Shown here: piece by piece, positions 15,586-23,962 of the stretch
Position numbering within the stretch: position 1 is the stretch's first letter
Layout of the letters: the number at the start of each line of letters is the position of its first letter
Position numbers and translations under genes: made by a program
The notes under the pieces: generated by a model
Seen by the model: only the letters and a program-made list of their open reading frames with translations
What the model was told of the DNA's origin: nothing
The model's database searches: none
DNA from: Candidatus Woesearchaeota archaeon
GTDB lineage: Archaea; Nanobdellota; Nanobdellia; SCGC-AAA011-G17; GW2011-AR18
Reading direction: 5' to 3'
Length of the DNA stretch: 37,276 bases
Assembly: GCA_018302545.1 (NCBI GenBank)
Contig: JAGVZM010000021.1
Span: 1-37,276, forward strand

Positions 15586-17172
15586 ATGGGAATAAAAGAA
15601 GTGAGAAGCTATTTTTCTAGTCACACAGGGGATGAAAAAAAATTATTAAAATTATTAAAATTTAGTTTTCTAAGTCTTGATAAATTAAAAAAAAATGGTT
15701 ACATAGGAGAATGTAAAGAATCAATAGATTACAATCAAATTATTAAAAACTCAAAATTTCCGGAAAAATCTCTACCAGAAAAATATGTAGTAAAAGAAAT
15801 TTTAAAAAATTATCAAAATGTAATTAATGTTGCACATCCTTTAACACAAGTAAATGTAAACCCTCCACCCACAAATTTATCAATAGTAATGTCATCAATC
15901 ACAGCAAAGTATAACGAAAATGGAGTTTGGGATTTTTTAGGACATTCTGCAGCAATATCAGAAATGCTTACAATTAGTATGTTAGCTGATCTTATTGGTT
16001 ATAATAAATCAAATACAGGAGGAATTTTTACATTTGGAGGAACAGCATCAAACCTTTATGCAGGAAGAATAGGAATAAGTAAAATATTAAAAAATTCTAG
16101 AGATAGTGGTCTTAGAAATGAAAAAGTAGTATTTATTTGTTCAGAATTAGCACATTATTCAACAGTAACAGCAGCAATTTGGTTAGGTGTTGGAAAAAAC
16201 AATATAATAACTATTCCATCAAATGAAAAAAATGAAATGGATTTAAAATATTTAGAGAATACCTTAAAAAAACTAAAAAAAGAAAAGGTTTCAATAGCTT
16301 GTATTTATGCAACAATAGGAACAACAGATGCATTTGGAATAGATCCTTTATTCAAAATAAATCAATTATGTAAAAAATTAAAGATTAATACACATATTCA
16401 TGCAGATGCAGTAATTGGTTGGGTTTACTTAACTTTTAAAGGTTATAACTTTGATTTAATTAAAGATAAAAAAATTGCATCTGAAATTAAGTATACCTAT
16501 AATCAAGTAGAACAAATAAAATATGCTGATTCAGTAGGAATAGACTTTCATAAGACAGGATGGACAAATTATTTATCAAGTTGCTTTATTTTAAAGAACA
16601 AAGAAGATTTTAAATTAATAGAGAGAAACAAAGAATCGACTCCTTATTTATTTCACGGTTCAGGTTACAAACCAGGAGAATACACTTTAGAAACAAGTAG
16701 GCCTAATTATGCTCAAAAAACATTAGCAAATATCCTAGGTTTAGGTAAAGAAGGATATAGAGAATTAGTTATACACTTATTTACAATAAGACAATATTTT
16801 GAAGAGCTATGTGAAAAAGAAGGAATTCTAGTATTAAATAAAAAAAATAACTTCTTTGTAACTGACTTAAGGTTATATCCTAATAAAGTTGAAAAAGATT
16901 ATTTCAAAAAAGAATTAGAAGAACAATTACCACTAAAAAAAATAGAGGAAATAAATGAATATAATAAAAAGATAGTAGAGATAATGGAAAAAAATTCAAA
17001 AAAAGAAGAGTCCACACTATTTTCATTAAGTAAAAAATATAAGTCTACAAAAAAAGGACATCCTATTTATTGTATTAAGTCATTTCCAATGAGCCCTTTT
17101 ATAGAAAAATATCATATGGACAAGGCATTAAAAGATCTTCTTAGAGCAAAAAAAGAAGTAACCCCTATATAG
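15586..17172 (+). CDS. Group II pyridoxal-phosphate-dependent decarboxylase
   Basis: This 528-residue PLP enzyme belongs to the glutamate/aromatic amino acid decarboxylase group. FTFGGTASNLYAGR contacts PLP phosphate, HADAVIGW holds His272 and Asp274, and DFHKTGW supplies the Schiff-base Lys323. SRPNYAQ follows as usual in the group. Length and motifs match the roughly 500-residue archaeal and bacterial 'pyridoxal-dependent decarboxylases' (glutamate, aspartate or tyrosine type) rather than the shorter MfnA. It would convert an amino acid to an amine and CO2. Divergent pairing with a PaaK-like ligase suggests the amine or a related acid enters a biosynthetic route. Substrate choice cannot be fixed from sequence. 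Confidence 0.85.
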   Translation: MGIKEVRSYFSSHTGDEKKLLKLLKFSFLSLDKLKKNGYIGECKESIDYNQIIKNSKFPEKSLPEKYVVKEILKNYQNVINVAHPLTQVNVNPPPTNLSIVMSSITAKYNENGVWDFLGHSAAISEMLTISMLADLIGYNKSNTGGIFTFGGTASNLYAGRIGISKILKNSRDSGLRNEKVVFICSELAHYSTVTAAIWLGVGKNNIITIPSNEKNEMDLKYLENTLKKLKKEKVSIACIYATIGTTDAFGIDPLFKINQLCKKLKINTHIHADAVIGWVYLTFKGYNFDLIKDKKIASEIKYTYNQVEQIKYADSVGIDFHKTGWTNYLSSCFILKNKEDFKLIERNKESTPYLFHGSGYKPGEYTLETSRPNYAQKTLANILGLGKEGYRELVIHLFTIRQYFEELCEKEGILVLNKKNNFFVTDLRLYPNKVEKDYFKKELEEQLPLKKIEEINEYNKKIVEIMEKNSKKEESTLFSLSKKYKSTKKGHPIYCIKSFPMSPFIEKYHMDKALKDLLRAKKEVTPI

Positions 17173-17189
17173 TTACAACAGTATAGAAA

Positions 17190-17200
17190 ACAATATAAAC
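17190..17200 (+). promoter_or_regulatory. TATA box of the kinase-like gene
   Basis: ACAATATAAAC is centred about 26 bp upstream of the ATG at 17222, indicating a leaderless message. Confidence 0.5.
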
Positions 17201-17221
17201 AATTAAAGATTATTAACCTGT

Positions 17222-19141
17222 ATGAGCGCTCCACTAGTTAGAAAAGACAATAGCAAACTAGAAGAAATTCTAAGAAGGTTTCCAGGATTAGAAAGAGTTC
17301 CAATATTAGGAAAAAGAATATTCACAAGAGAACAAGTCTTAGAAAGTGGATCATCAATAAAATTAGGAATTTCTCAAGGAGAGATTAGTAATCAAACCTT
17401 TGGAGCAATTATAAAATATGTTGCAGTCTCAAATCCAAATTTACTAAACGTTATTTTTGAAGGAATACAACTACCAGATTATGCTGTAGAAGCAGTAAAA
17501 AATAGGGGTTTTGAAATACCCAATCGTATTTCCATGCATATTGAAAATGAACACGCAAGAGATTGTATCGCCTATTATGTAGGAAGCCCAAATGGTTGGG
17601 GAAGTTTAGAAGATGAAAGAAGAATATTCCATAACTTAATTAATCATAGAAATGATGCTCTAACACCTTTTGAAGTTGGTTTTAATTCTAAAAGTGCATT
17701 CTCTACAATAAAATTAATGTTTTTGCTTGCTAGTAGTCATCCAAATACTGCATTCAGAAAAGGAGCACCAGCAGTAAACAGGAGAATGAATGGAGTCTTT
17801 GACTTAAGACATATTGAAGGGAGTAAAAATTATTCAGTATTAGAAATAGAATATTTTCCACAATTCAAACCGCATATTAACGGAGATCTTTATACATTAG
17901 GAGTTTTAGTAGCAGGAATAGATTCATTAGAAAGAGAAGGAATAAAAGTCACACAATTAATATCTCCCTTTGATGAGTCAACAGAACAAGTAAAGTTAGG
18001 CTTAAACCAAAGAGGAATTGAATTTTCATTAGAAGATTGTAGATTTGAACCAGGAACTCAAGTTCATACTTATAGATTTGATTGGAAAGAGGAAAGTAGA
18101 AGTTTTTGGAAACGTTTAGAATTAGTCTTCCGTGAATTAGACGAAAGAAAAAAATTCTCTCGTCTTGGAGTCCAAGAACAAGAATATGAAACAGCTGCCG
18201 AAACAATAGCTCAACAACAAGATAGTTTAGAATATGTTGAAAGAAAAGCATATGAAGAAACAGTTGCAAGACTTAAAGCAGAAACAGAAGCTGCAGAAGC
18301 AAGAGCAGAAAAAGAAAGAATAAGAGCAGACGCAGAAGAAGCTAAAAGAGGACTAGATGCACAAACAAGTACAGTTAATGATTTAGTAGATAGAGTCAAT
18401 TTAATAGCCCATGATGATGCTCATTTAGCTGAAGATTCTAAAGATGATCTAATCAATTACCTAACTAGATTAAGAAAAGAATTAGAAGAAGGAAAAATAA
18501 AACAACAAGAATTCGATATAGCTAATAACTTGATAGGCAGAGTAATTGAAAGACAACAAAGATTAATGAATAATGAAAGAAGTATCATGGGATTAGGAGC
18601 AGGAGATACAGAATTCTACTTAGATGAGATATTAGACCATTTAGTAGAAACTGTAAGAGTAGCTTATCCTAATTTAGATATAACTTACGATAAAGGAAGT
18701 TATAGGAAAAAAACAAAAGGAGATAAAGAGATATTAGGCGCTGCGATAGCAAATATAATAAAAAACGCAGCAGAGGCATCGCAACCAAAAAATGCAGATA
18801 AAGGAAAGTTATATGTCTATGATGGAGAAGAACAATACGGGGATCAACGTACTTTTGCAGTAATAGGTTGTTATCAAACAGGATCTGCTCCAGCAGAAAT
18901 ATTAGAAAGATTAAGTCGTGGTCAAAAAATAGAAAAAGAGCAAAGAGCAGTTGATACGAAAAAAACTAGTTATGGAAAGGGTTCTATAACAAGCCATAGA
19001 ATATTCACTAAACAACATAGAGGTTCATTAAGTTATAAGTTAATAGAAGATGTAAATCCACAAGATATAGAAGACATAGGATTTAATAGACAAGAATTTA
19101 TAGATCAAGGTTATAGAGTATTAACATTAGCCAAGTGGTAG
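17222..19141 (+). CDS. Cytoplasmic histidine-kinase-like protein with degenerate ATP-binding box
   Basis: This 639-residue soluble protein has three parts. Residues 1-300 form an unrecognised sensor region containing a Cys-x4-Gly...Tyr-x-x-Asp-Trp stretch (about 275-292). Residues about 320-392 are a long Glu/Ala/Arg coiled coil. The rest is a kinase-like core with H-box NLIAHDDAH (His397), N-box ANIIKNAAEAS (Asn515) and G2-like SYGKGSITSHRI (583-594). Where Asp-x-Gly-x-Gly should be, there is GCYQTGSAP, so the adenine-contacting Asp is missing and catalysis is doubtful. Its stop abuts the stop of the first of four convergent receiver-like genes. It may sense a cytoplasmic cue and act on them, as a weak kinase, phosphatase or scaffold. 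Confidence 0.7.
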   Translation: MSAPLVRKDNSKLEEILRRFPGLERVPILGKRIFTREQVLESGSSIKLGISQGEISNQTFGAIIKYVAVSNPNLLNVIFEGIQLPDYAVEAVKNRGFEIPNRISMHIENEHARDCIAYYVGSPNGWGSLEDERRIFHNLINHRNDALTPFEVGFNSKSAFSTIKLMFLLASSHPNTAFRKGAPAVNRRMNGVFDLRHIEGSKNYSVLEIEYFPQFKPHINGDLYTLGVLVAGIDSLEREGIKVTQLISPFDESTEQVKLGLNQRGIEFSLEDCRFEPGTQVHTYRFDWKEESRSFWKRLELVFRELDERKKFSRLGVQEQEYETAAETIAQQQDSLEYVERKAYEETVARLKAETEAAEARAEKERIRADAEEAKRGLDAQTSTVNDLVDRVNLIAHDDAHLAEDSKDDLINYLTRLRKELEEGKIKQQEFDIANNLIGRVIERQQRLMNNERSIMGLGAGDTEFYLDEILDHLVETVRVAYPNLDITYDKGSYRKKTKGDKEILGAAIANIIKNAAEASQPKNADKGKLYVYDGEEQYGDQRTFAVIGCYQTGSAPAEILERLSRGQKIEKEQRAVDTKKTSYGKGSITSHRIFTKQHRGSLSYKLIEDVNPQDIEDIGFNRQEFIDQGYRVLTLAKW

Positions 19142-19654
19142 TTATCTTCTAACAGATCTTCTAGAATTAATAGGAATTTCTTTGCCCCTATATATATCCA
19201 TAATCTTATTGAACAATAAAGTTTTATAAGTTTCAGGATGATAACCAATAGAGCTTCTTAGTGAAGGAATCTCCATAGCATAAACATCAAATCCCCCTTG
19301 TGTATAAGGTAGAGCATTTAAAATATAAGGTTGATCAATTTCACTTTTCAATGTAGTGTTAATTAAAACTCTAGAAAGACCTCTCAAATGACCATTTTTC
19401 TTCCATTCAACTAAATTTCTAAACACATCTCTTCCAGAAAAATCAATATCTTCTAGTCTAAAACAAATATCTAACAAAACTATATCTTCAATTTTAAGAG
19501 TTAATTCCTGCCATTCAGAAAGAGATAAAGCTTTCTTAAGATTTACTTGAGTATATCCACAATTAAGATCATCAACTACAGAAAGAACATCCTTCTTAAT
19601 TTCAGAAGAATCATCACAAACAACTATTAAGCCCTTTTCATATTGATTGCTCAT
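19142..19654 (-). CDS. Atypical receiver-like protein 1 (short form)
   Basis: This 170-residue protein is the shortest of four tandem paralogues. It keeps the receiver acidic pair VCDDS (Asp14, Asp15) and the acceptor-like LLDIC (Asp62). It then has GRDVFRNLVEWKKNGHLRGL and the strand VLINTTL in place of the receiver Thr/Ser position, with TQGGFDVYAM at the end of the core. No conserved Lys follows the last strand. There is almost no insert after the acceptor Asp, unlike its sisters. The tail ends SVRR. It is the last gene of the operon, 5 bp after gene 2, and its stop touches the kinase-like gene. No output domain is present. Confidence 0.6.
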   Translation of the reverse strand: MSNQYEKGLIVVCDDSSEIKKDVLSVVDDLNCGYTQVNLKKALSLSEWQELTLKIEDIVLLDICFRLEDIDFSGRDVFRNLVEWKKNGHLRGLSRVLINTTLKSEIDQPYILNALPYTQGGFDVYAMEIPSLRSSIGYHPETYKTLLFNKIMDIYRGKEIPINSRRSVRR

Positions 19655-19659
19655 TTTAA

Positions 19660-20280
19660 TTATCTTTTAACTATCTTATTCCCATTAACAGGGTTAGCTA
19701 TTCCAGAATATATACCCTCAACAGTACCTGATAAGATAGATTCATAACTATTAAGGTCTAGTACACCTTGTGTTGCTTGCCTTCTAAGGTTAGCTGTCCT
19801 CTTTAAAGTGTAAACATTAAAACCACTTTGTTCATAATTCGGAGAACTTAAAACACGAGGATCACTTAAATGAGATATTAAAGTGGTATTAAGTAATAAC
19901 TTAGTTAGACCAGATAATTTTCCATCCTTTTTCCACCTAACTAAGTAAGTAAAAACATCTAAACCATTATATTGTGTGGGTCTATAAACAACATGAGTAG
20001 GACTTCCTTCTCTACCATCAACAGGCAATAATTCATAGTCTTGCACAACGTCATCTGGAAGAGCAGAACTTCTAAGATCTACAGCATCTTCCAAATTAAC
20101 ATCTAAAACAACTAAATCATTCTGCGTAATTGCAGTATTTTCCCAAAAAACTAAAGAAAGCAATTCCTTAATAGGCAATTCTTGATAACCTAAATCTTTA
20201 CTATAAGCAACTTTTCTAATTACATCTAAAGCATCTCTTCTATCATCAATTGCCAGCAATCTACCTCTTAAATCATCCAA
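19660..20280 (-). CDS. Atypical receiver-like protein 2, TTG start
   Basis: This 206-residue paralogue has IDD (Asp12, Asp13), VVLDV (Asp60), an insert of about 40 residues, then NGLDVFTYLVRWKKDGKLSGL, LLLNTTL and SGFNVYTL. The tail is NGNKIVKR. The start is TTG, preceded by GGGGTG about 9 nt upstream, with a possible TTTTAAAATC promoter in the 46-bp gap before it. An 88-bp stretch (19883-19970) is nearly identical to the same region of protein 3 (82 of 88 by eye). No DNA-binding or enzymatic output domain follows, so it may work as a single-domain signalling partner. Confidence 0.6.
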   Translation of the reverse strand: MDDLRGRLLAIDDRRDALDVIRKVAYSKDLGYQELPIKELLSLVFWENTAITQNDLVVLDVNLEDAVDLRSSALPDDVVQDYELLPVDGREGSPTHVVYRPTQYNGLDVFTYLVRWKKDGKLSGLTKLLLNTTLISHLSDPRVLSSPNYEQSGFNVYTLKRTANLRRQATQGVLDLNSYESILSGTVEGIYSGIANPVNGNKIVKR

Positions 20281-20326
20281 CTTACAACACCCCTTACGAT
20301 TAAAAAAACAAAAGATTTTAAAAAAA

Positions 20327-20989
20327 TTATCTTCTAACTACTCTTCCACCATTAACGAAAGGTGCAGTGTTCTTATAAATTCTTTCAACCATGTCTGATA
20401 AACTACTTTGATAACTTTGAACATCTAAGGCACTACCTGTCTTTACTCTCTGTTCATGAGGAGCAGTATTTCTCCTTAAAGTATAAACATCAAATCCACC
20501 TTGTGAATATTTAGGAGTGTTTAAAACATCAGGAGTTGTCAAACTAGTTTGTAGAGTAGTATTAAGTAATAGCTTAGTTAGACCAGATAATTTTCCATCA
20601 TTTTTCCACCTAACTAAATATTTAAAAACATCTAAACCATTATAATCTACAGTAGGTCTAACCTCAGAGACAACTGCAGGATAGTCAACTATCTCTCCAA
20701 TAGTATCAGGGTCATCTAATCTAACTTCATGCACATCTTCAGGTGCATTTAGATCTAATTCAACTTCTAATACAGGTTTTTTACGATCTTGAGCATGTTT
20801 AAAACTAATATCCAAAATAACCAAATCATTTTGTTTAAGATCGACATTATTCCAAGTTACTAATTCCAAAAGTTGATCAACTGGTAATTCAGCATAACCT
20901 AATCCTTTACTTTTTGCAACTGCCTCAATTACTTGTAATGCATCCTTACTATCATCAACTGCTATTAATCTTCCTTCAAACCTACCCAT
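20327..20989 (-). CDS. Atypical receiver-like protein 3
   Basis: This 220-residue paralogue has AVDDS (Asp12, Asp13), LVILD (Asp60), an acidic insert of about 55 residues (LEVELDLNAPEDVHEVRLDD), NGLDVFKYLVRWKNDGKLSGL, LLLNTTL and GGFDVYTL. The tail is NGGRVVRR. Its Shine-Dalgarno AGGAGG lies within the last two Arg codons of gene 4 just upstream, so the two are translationally linked. As in the other members, the lysine of true receivers is not recognisable, so phosphorylation chemistry may differ. It probably forms an operon with genes 1, 2 and 4. Confidence 0.6.
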   Translation of the reverse strand: MGRFEGRLIAVDDSKDALQVIEAVAKSKGLGYAELPVDQLLELVTWNNVDLKQNDLVILDISFKHAQDRKKPVLEVELDLNAPEDVHEVRLDDPDTIGEIVDYPAVVSEVRPTVDYNGLDVFKYLVRWKNDGKLSGLTKLLLNTTLQTSLTTPDVLNTPKYSQGGFDVYTLRRNTAPHEQRVKTGSALDVQSYQSSLSDMVERIYKNTAPFVNGGRVVRR

Positions 20990-20994
20990 TTTAA

Positions 20995-21003
20995 TTACCT
21001 CCT
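20995..21003 (-). promoter_or_regulatory. Shine-Dalgarno inside the terminal Arg-Arg codons of receiver 4
   Basis: On the minus strand, GTGAGGAGGTAATTAAAATG overlaps the Val-Arg-Arg-stop of gene 4. AGGAGG then lies 8 nt before the ATG of gene 3. Genes 1 and 4 also start after a TAAAATG or TTAAAATG context, consistent with copying of one leader. Confidence 0.6.
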
Positions 21004-21855
21004 CACAATTCTAGTACCATTAATAGGTCTAACACTTTTATCTCTTATAATTCTATTAATATAACTAGCTAATTTAGGACCATGCCTAGCAAAATCAGTC
21101 ACATCTATTTCTCTTTCTTTTTTAGATTCTGATTCTCTTCCTCCAAGACCAAGAGCATCACCAATCACACCTGCAACCACATCTAATAAACCCCCTATAT
21201 TTTTAGATTCTTGTCTTCTCTCATAAGGTTGTTCTCTTTCTCTTTGCATAGCATAAACATCAAATCCCCCTTGCGTATAAGGTAGAGCATTTAAAATATA
21301 AGGTTGAGTAATTTCACTTTGTAAAGTGGTAGCAATTAAAACTTTAGATAATCCTTCTAATTTCCCTTGTTTTCTAGCCTCAACTAGTCCACTAAAAACA
21401 TTTCTACCATCAAACTGAACTTTATCATGATAAACCATCTCAGGTATTTCTTCATGTCTTTCAATCTCTCCTATAGCACTATAAACTGGAACTGTAGATG
21501 CAGGAACAACAACACCTTTTTTTGTTGTATCTTCTGCAAAACCAAAGTTTATATCCAAAAGCAATAAATCCAATGGATGCATTCCTAAGTTTTCCCAATA
21601 AGGTAAATTCAAAACCCATCTTCCATTAGTAGTAGGTTTAACCATTGTCCTAGGCAAATCAAGCCCTTCAAAATCATAACCAGTATCATTCATTAAAGTT
21701 CTAGTTAATTCAACATTGGTTTTATCATCATCAAGCATGAAAATTTTAACATAATGCCCATCTATAACTAACTTATCCTTTTTACCAGAAATTGGTTCAA
21801 TAACTGAACGATTTCCCCTTGCTAAATCTTTAGGATCATATTCATTTATTCCCAT
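20995..21855 (-). CDS. Atypical receiver-like protein 4 (long form)
   Basis: This 286-residue paralogue is the first gene of the operon. It has a 35-residue N-terminal extension, the acidic cluster LDDDK (42-44), the acceptor-like LLLLD (Asp101), an insert of about 50 residues, GRNVFSGLVEARKQGKLEGL, VLIATTL and TQGGFDVYAM. After the core comes a unique Gly/Leu-rich segment (LLDVVAGVIGDALGLGG), possibly membrane- or partner-binding, then the shared tail NGTRIVRR. A 75-bp patch (21247-21321) is nearly identical to protein 1. The promoter is probably AATATTTATAATGG at about 21884-21897. The last codons supply the ribosome site for gene 3. Confidence 0.6.
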   Translation of the reverse strand: MGINEYDPKDLARGNRSVIEPISGKKDKLVIDGHYVKIFMLDDDKTNVELTRTLMNDTGYDFEGLDLPRTMVKPTTNGRWVLNLPYWENLGMHPLDLLLLDINFGFAEDTTKKGVVVPASTVPVYSAIGEIERHEEIPEMVYHDKVQFDGRNVFSGLVEARKQGKLEGLSKVLIATTLQSEITQPYILNALPYTQGGFDVYAMQREREQPYERRQESKNIGGLLDVVAGVIGDALGLGGRESESKKEREIDVTDFARHGPKLASYINRIIRDKSVRPINGTRIVRR

Positions 21856-21939
21856 TTTAACTAATTAGTAACAACATAATTCCATTATAAATATTATTCT
21901 ACTAAATAATATATTTTAAAGAATATCACTAAATTAAGG

Positions 21940-22374
21940 TTACAAATAAAAATCATCAAATGTAAATTTTTTAACCTGATTTTTAATTATATCAAATCTA
22001 TTCTTCATACTCTTAACTTTGCTAGATAATATAGGTAAATTATTATTCAATCTTAAATTAATTTCAGAATAGCCAGGTTTTGTTTTATAAAATTTGAGAA
22101 TATCTTTAATTATCTTATCAAGATCATCACAAAGATTAATTAAAGTATCAAATTGGTTATGATTGTCTAAACCAGTAACATATTTATCTTTAAGTTCATC
22201 TAAATTCTCTTTTAATTCACTAATTTTAGAAACAAAATCTCTTTCCAATTTATCAATCATCCAAACATAACTAGTTAAGAATCTCTCGTTCTGCTTACTT
22301 TCAACCATAGATTTAAGTTCATTCAAATTTCTTTCAAATTCATCAATAAGAGAACCAACTTTAACAATGGACAT
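21940..22374 (-). CDS. Helical coiled-coil protein of unknown function
   Basis: This 144-residue protein is almost entirely alpha-helical, with hydrophobic/charged heptads (LIDEFERNLNELKSMVE, ISELKENLDELKDKYV, KVKSMKNRFDIIKNQVKKF). No signal peptide or known domain is seen. It lies upstream of the receiver operon on the same strand, separated by about 85 bp, but has its own TATA at 22396-22405 about 26 bp from the ATG. Its size and helicity resemble the other small helical proteins of this window. Its role is unknown. Confidence 0.6.
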   Translation of the reverse strand: MSIVKVGSLIDEFERNLNELKSMVESKQNERFLTSYVWMIDKLERDFVSKISELKENLDELKDKYVTGLDNHNQFDTLINLCDDLDKIIKDILKFYKTKPGYSEINLRLNNNLPILSSKVKSMKNRFDIIKNQVKKFTFDDFYL

Positions 22375-22451
22375 ATTAATAATATTAATTTCAGATATTT
22401 AAGCTTTTATTTATTAATATTTAACTTTTATAATTATATATTTAAAAAAGA

Positions 22452-23930
22452 TTAATAACTCTTAGCCACATAAACTAAGTGGTTTGCTTTTTGAGAACAA
22501 ATAACACATTTTAATCCATTTCTAACTCTTTCTTCTTCAGGATACAAAGTACCGCAAACATTTCCACCTTCAGTGTCGGCTTTTAATTTATCTGCACATT
22601 CTCTTCCAGAATTCGTAACACTACAAAAAGGAACTTTAACAAAACCTCTATGTTCTTTAAGTAATATTTTCAAATCTTCATAAGACTCAGCCTCTCTAGT
22701 ATTTCCTTTAAAATAATCATTAGCCCTATGCTCTATTTCTTTATCTAATTTTAAAGCAAATTCTTTAATCTTATCAAATAAATCATCACTCAAGACTGTC
22801 TTTTTCCCTTCTTCAGTTCTTAAAGAAACAGTATAACTCTTCTTACTAATTTCTTTAGGACCTATTTCTATTCTTATTGGAACACCTCTCAATTCCCAGA
22901 AATTATACTTATAACCAGTAGTATTATCGCTATTATCAAACTTAACTTTATAACCGTCTTTTCTTAATTTTTCTTCTATCTCCTTGCATTTTTTAATTAC
23001 TTTTTCACTTTCTTCTTTTTTATTTACAAATATAACTGGAACAATAACGATTTGGATAGGACACATATCAAAAGGAACAACCAATCCTTTATCATCTCCA
23101 TGTATACTTATCAAAGCAGCCATAATTCTCCAAACACCAGGACCAAAACATGTTTGATAACAATAATGTTCTCTTCCATCTTCTCCTAAAACTTTAATTT
23201 CATAAGCCTTAGAAAAATTTGTTCCTAAATCATGAGTAGAAGCAATTTGTAATCTTCTACCATCTGGAACTAAAGTATCTGGAGTAAAAGTAGCATCTGC
23301 TCCTTTAAATTTATCCCATTCAGGCCTTTTGAAATATAAAAAAGGGATCTTAACCTTTTTTTTAATTACATCATCACAAGTCTCTAAATCTTTTTCAATT
23401 TGATCTAAAGCTTCTTGATGTTTATAATAAACATTATGTGTTTCAAAAAATAAAAACTCTCTCCCTCTTAAAAAAGGCCTAGTTGTCATTTCATTTCTAA
23501 AAGCTGGAATTCTGCTTTGGTATCCTAAAAAAGGCAATTCTTTATGGCTCCTAAACCATAAACTATAAACAGGATATATCTGCGCTTCACCTGTTGGCCT
23601 TAAAGCAAACCTCTCCTCTATTGGTTTACTTCCAGCTTCACTAACCCAAAATACTTCAGGAGTAAAACCAGCATGTTCTTTTTCTTTAGTTAAATTTTCT
23701 TCTTTAACAACAGTAGGAAATAAAAAAGCATGGTGTCCTTGTTTTTCAACCTCTTCTTCTAGATATTCATAAATTTTTTTTATAATTGAAAAACCCCAAG
23801 TGCAATGAACTATAAAACCTTGAATACCAAATCTTATATCAGCTAATTCTGCTTTTTGAACAACTTGAGTATACCATTCAGAGAAATCTTCTGATTTTTT
23901 TACAGTTATACCTTTAATGTCTTTATCCAT
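22452..23930 (-). CDS. proS: Prolyl-tRNA synthetase, archaeal/eukaryotic type
   Basis: This 492-residue class II synthetase charges tRNA-Pro with proline. The catalytic core includes RPTGEAQIYPVYSLW, the motif 2 region TRPFLRGREFLFFETH and a motif 3 region around the Gly-Pro-Gly-Val-Trp-Arg segment. The anticodon-binding domain carries IRIEIGPKEI. The C-terminal domain holds four spaced Cys that bind zinc in this type, and the protein ends in Tyr (YVAKSY), a hallmark of the archaeal/eukaryotic form. The bacterial editing insertion is absent. A TATA box at 23951-23961 fits a leaderless transcript. This gene strongly supports an archaeal host. Confidence 0.97.
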   Translation of the reverse strand: MDKDIKGITVKKSEDFSEWYTQVVQKAELADIRFGIQGFIVHCTWGFSIIKKIYEYLEEEVEKQGHHAFLFPTVVKEENLTKEKEHAGFTPEVFWVSEAGSKPIEERFALRPTGEAQIYPVYSLWFRSHKELPFLGYQSRIPAFRNEMTTRPFLRGREFLFFETHNVYYKHQEALDQIEKDLETCDDVIKKKVKIPFLYFKRPEWDKFKGADATFTPDTLVPDGRRLQIASTHDLGTNFSKAYEIKVLGEDGREHYCYQTCFGPGVWRIMAALISIHGDDKGLVVPFDMCPIQIVIVPVIFVNKKEESEKVIKKCKEIEEKLRKDGYKVKFDNSDNTTGYKYNFWELRGVPIRIEIGPKEISKKSYTVSLRTEEGKKTVLSDDLFDKIKEFALKLDKEIEHRANDYFKGNTREAESYEDLKILLKEHRGFVKVPFCSVTNSGRECADKLKADTEGGNVCGTLYPEEERVRNGLKCVICSQKANHLVYVAKSY

Positions 23931-23950
23931 TAAAAGTTCAGATTATTAGT

Positions 23951-23961
23951 ATTTTATATAG
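23951..23961 (-). promoter_or_regulatory. proS: TATA box of proS
   Basis: CTATATAAAAT on the minus strand is centred about 26 bp from the proS ATG. It overlaps no coding sequence and ends just before the next upstream gene's stop. Confidence 0.6.
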
Positions 23962-23962
23962 T

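Noticed and set aside
17949-18269. 106-aa minus-strand ORF inside the kinase-like gene
   Set aside because: The translation is a Leu/Phe-rich mirror of the coding strand; no promoter or ribosome site was seen and the sense gene is well supported.
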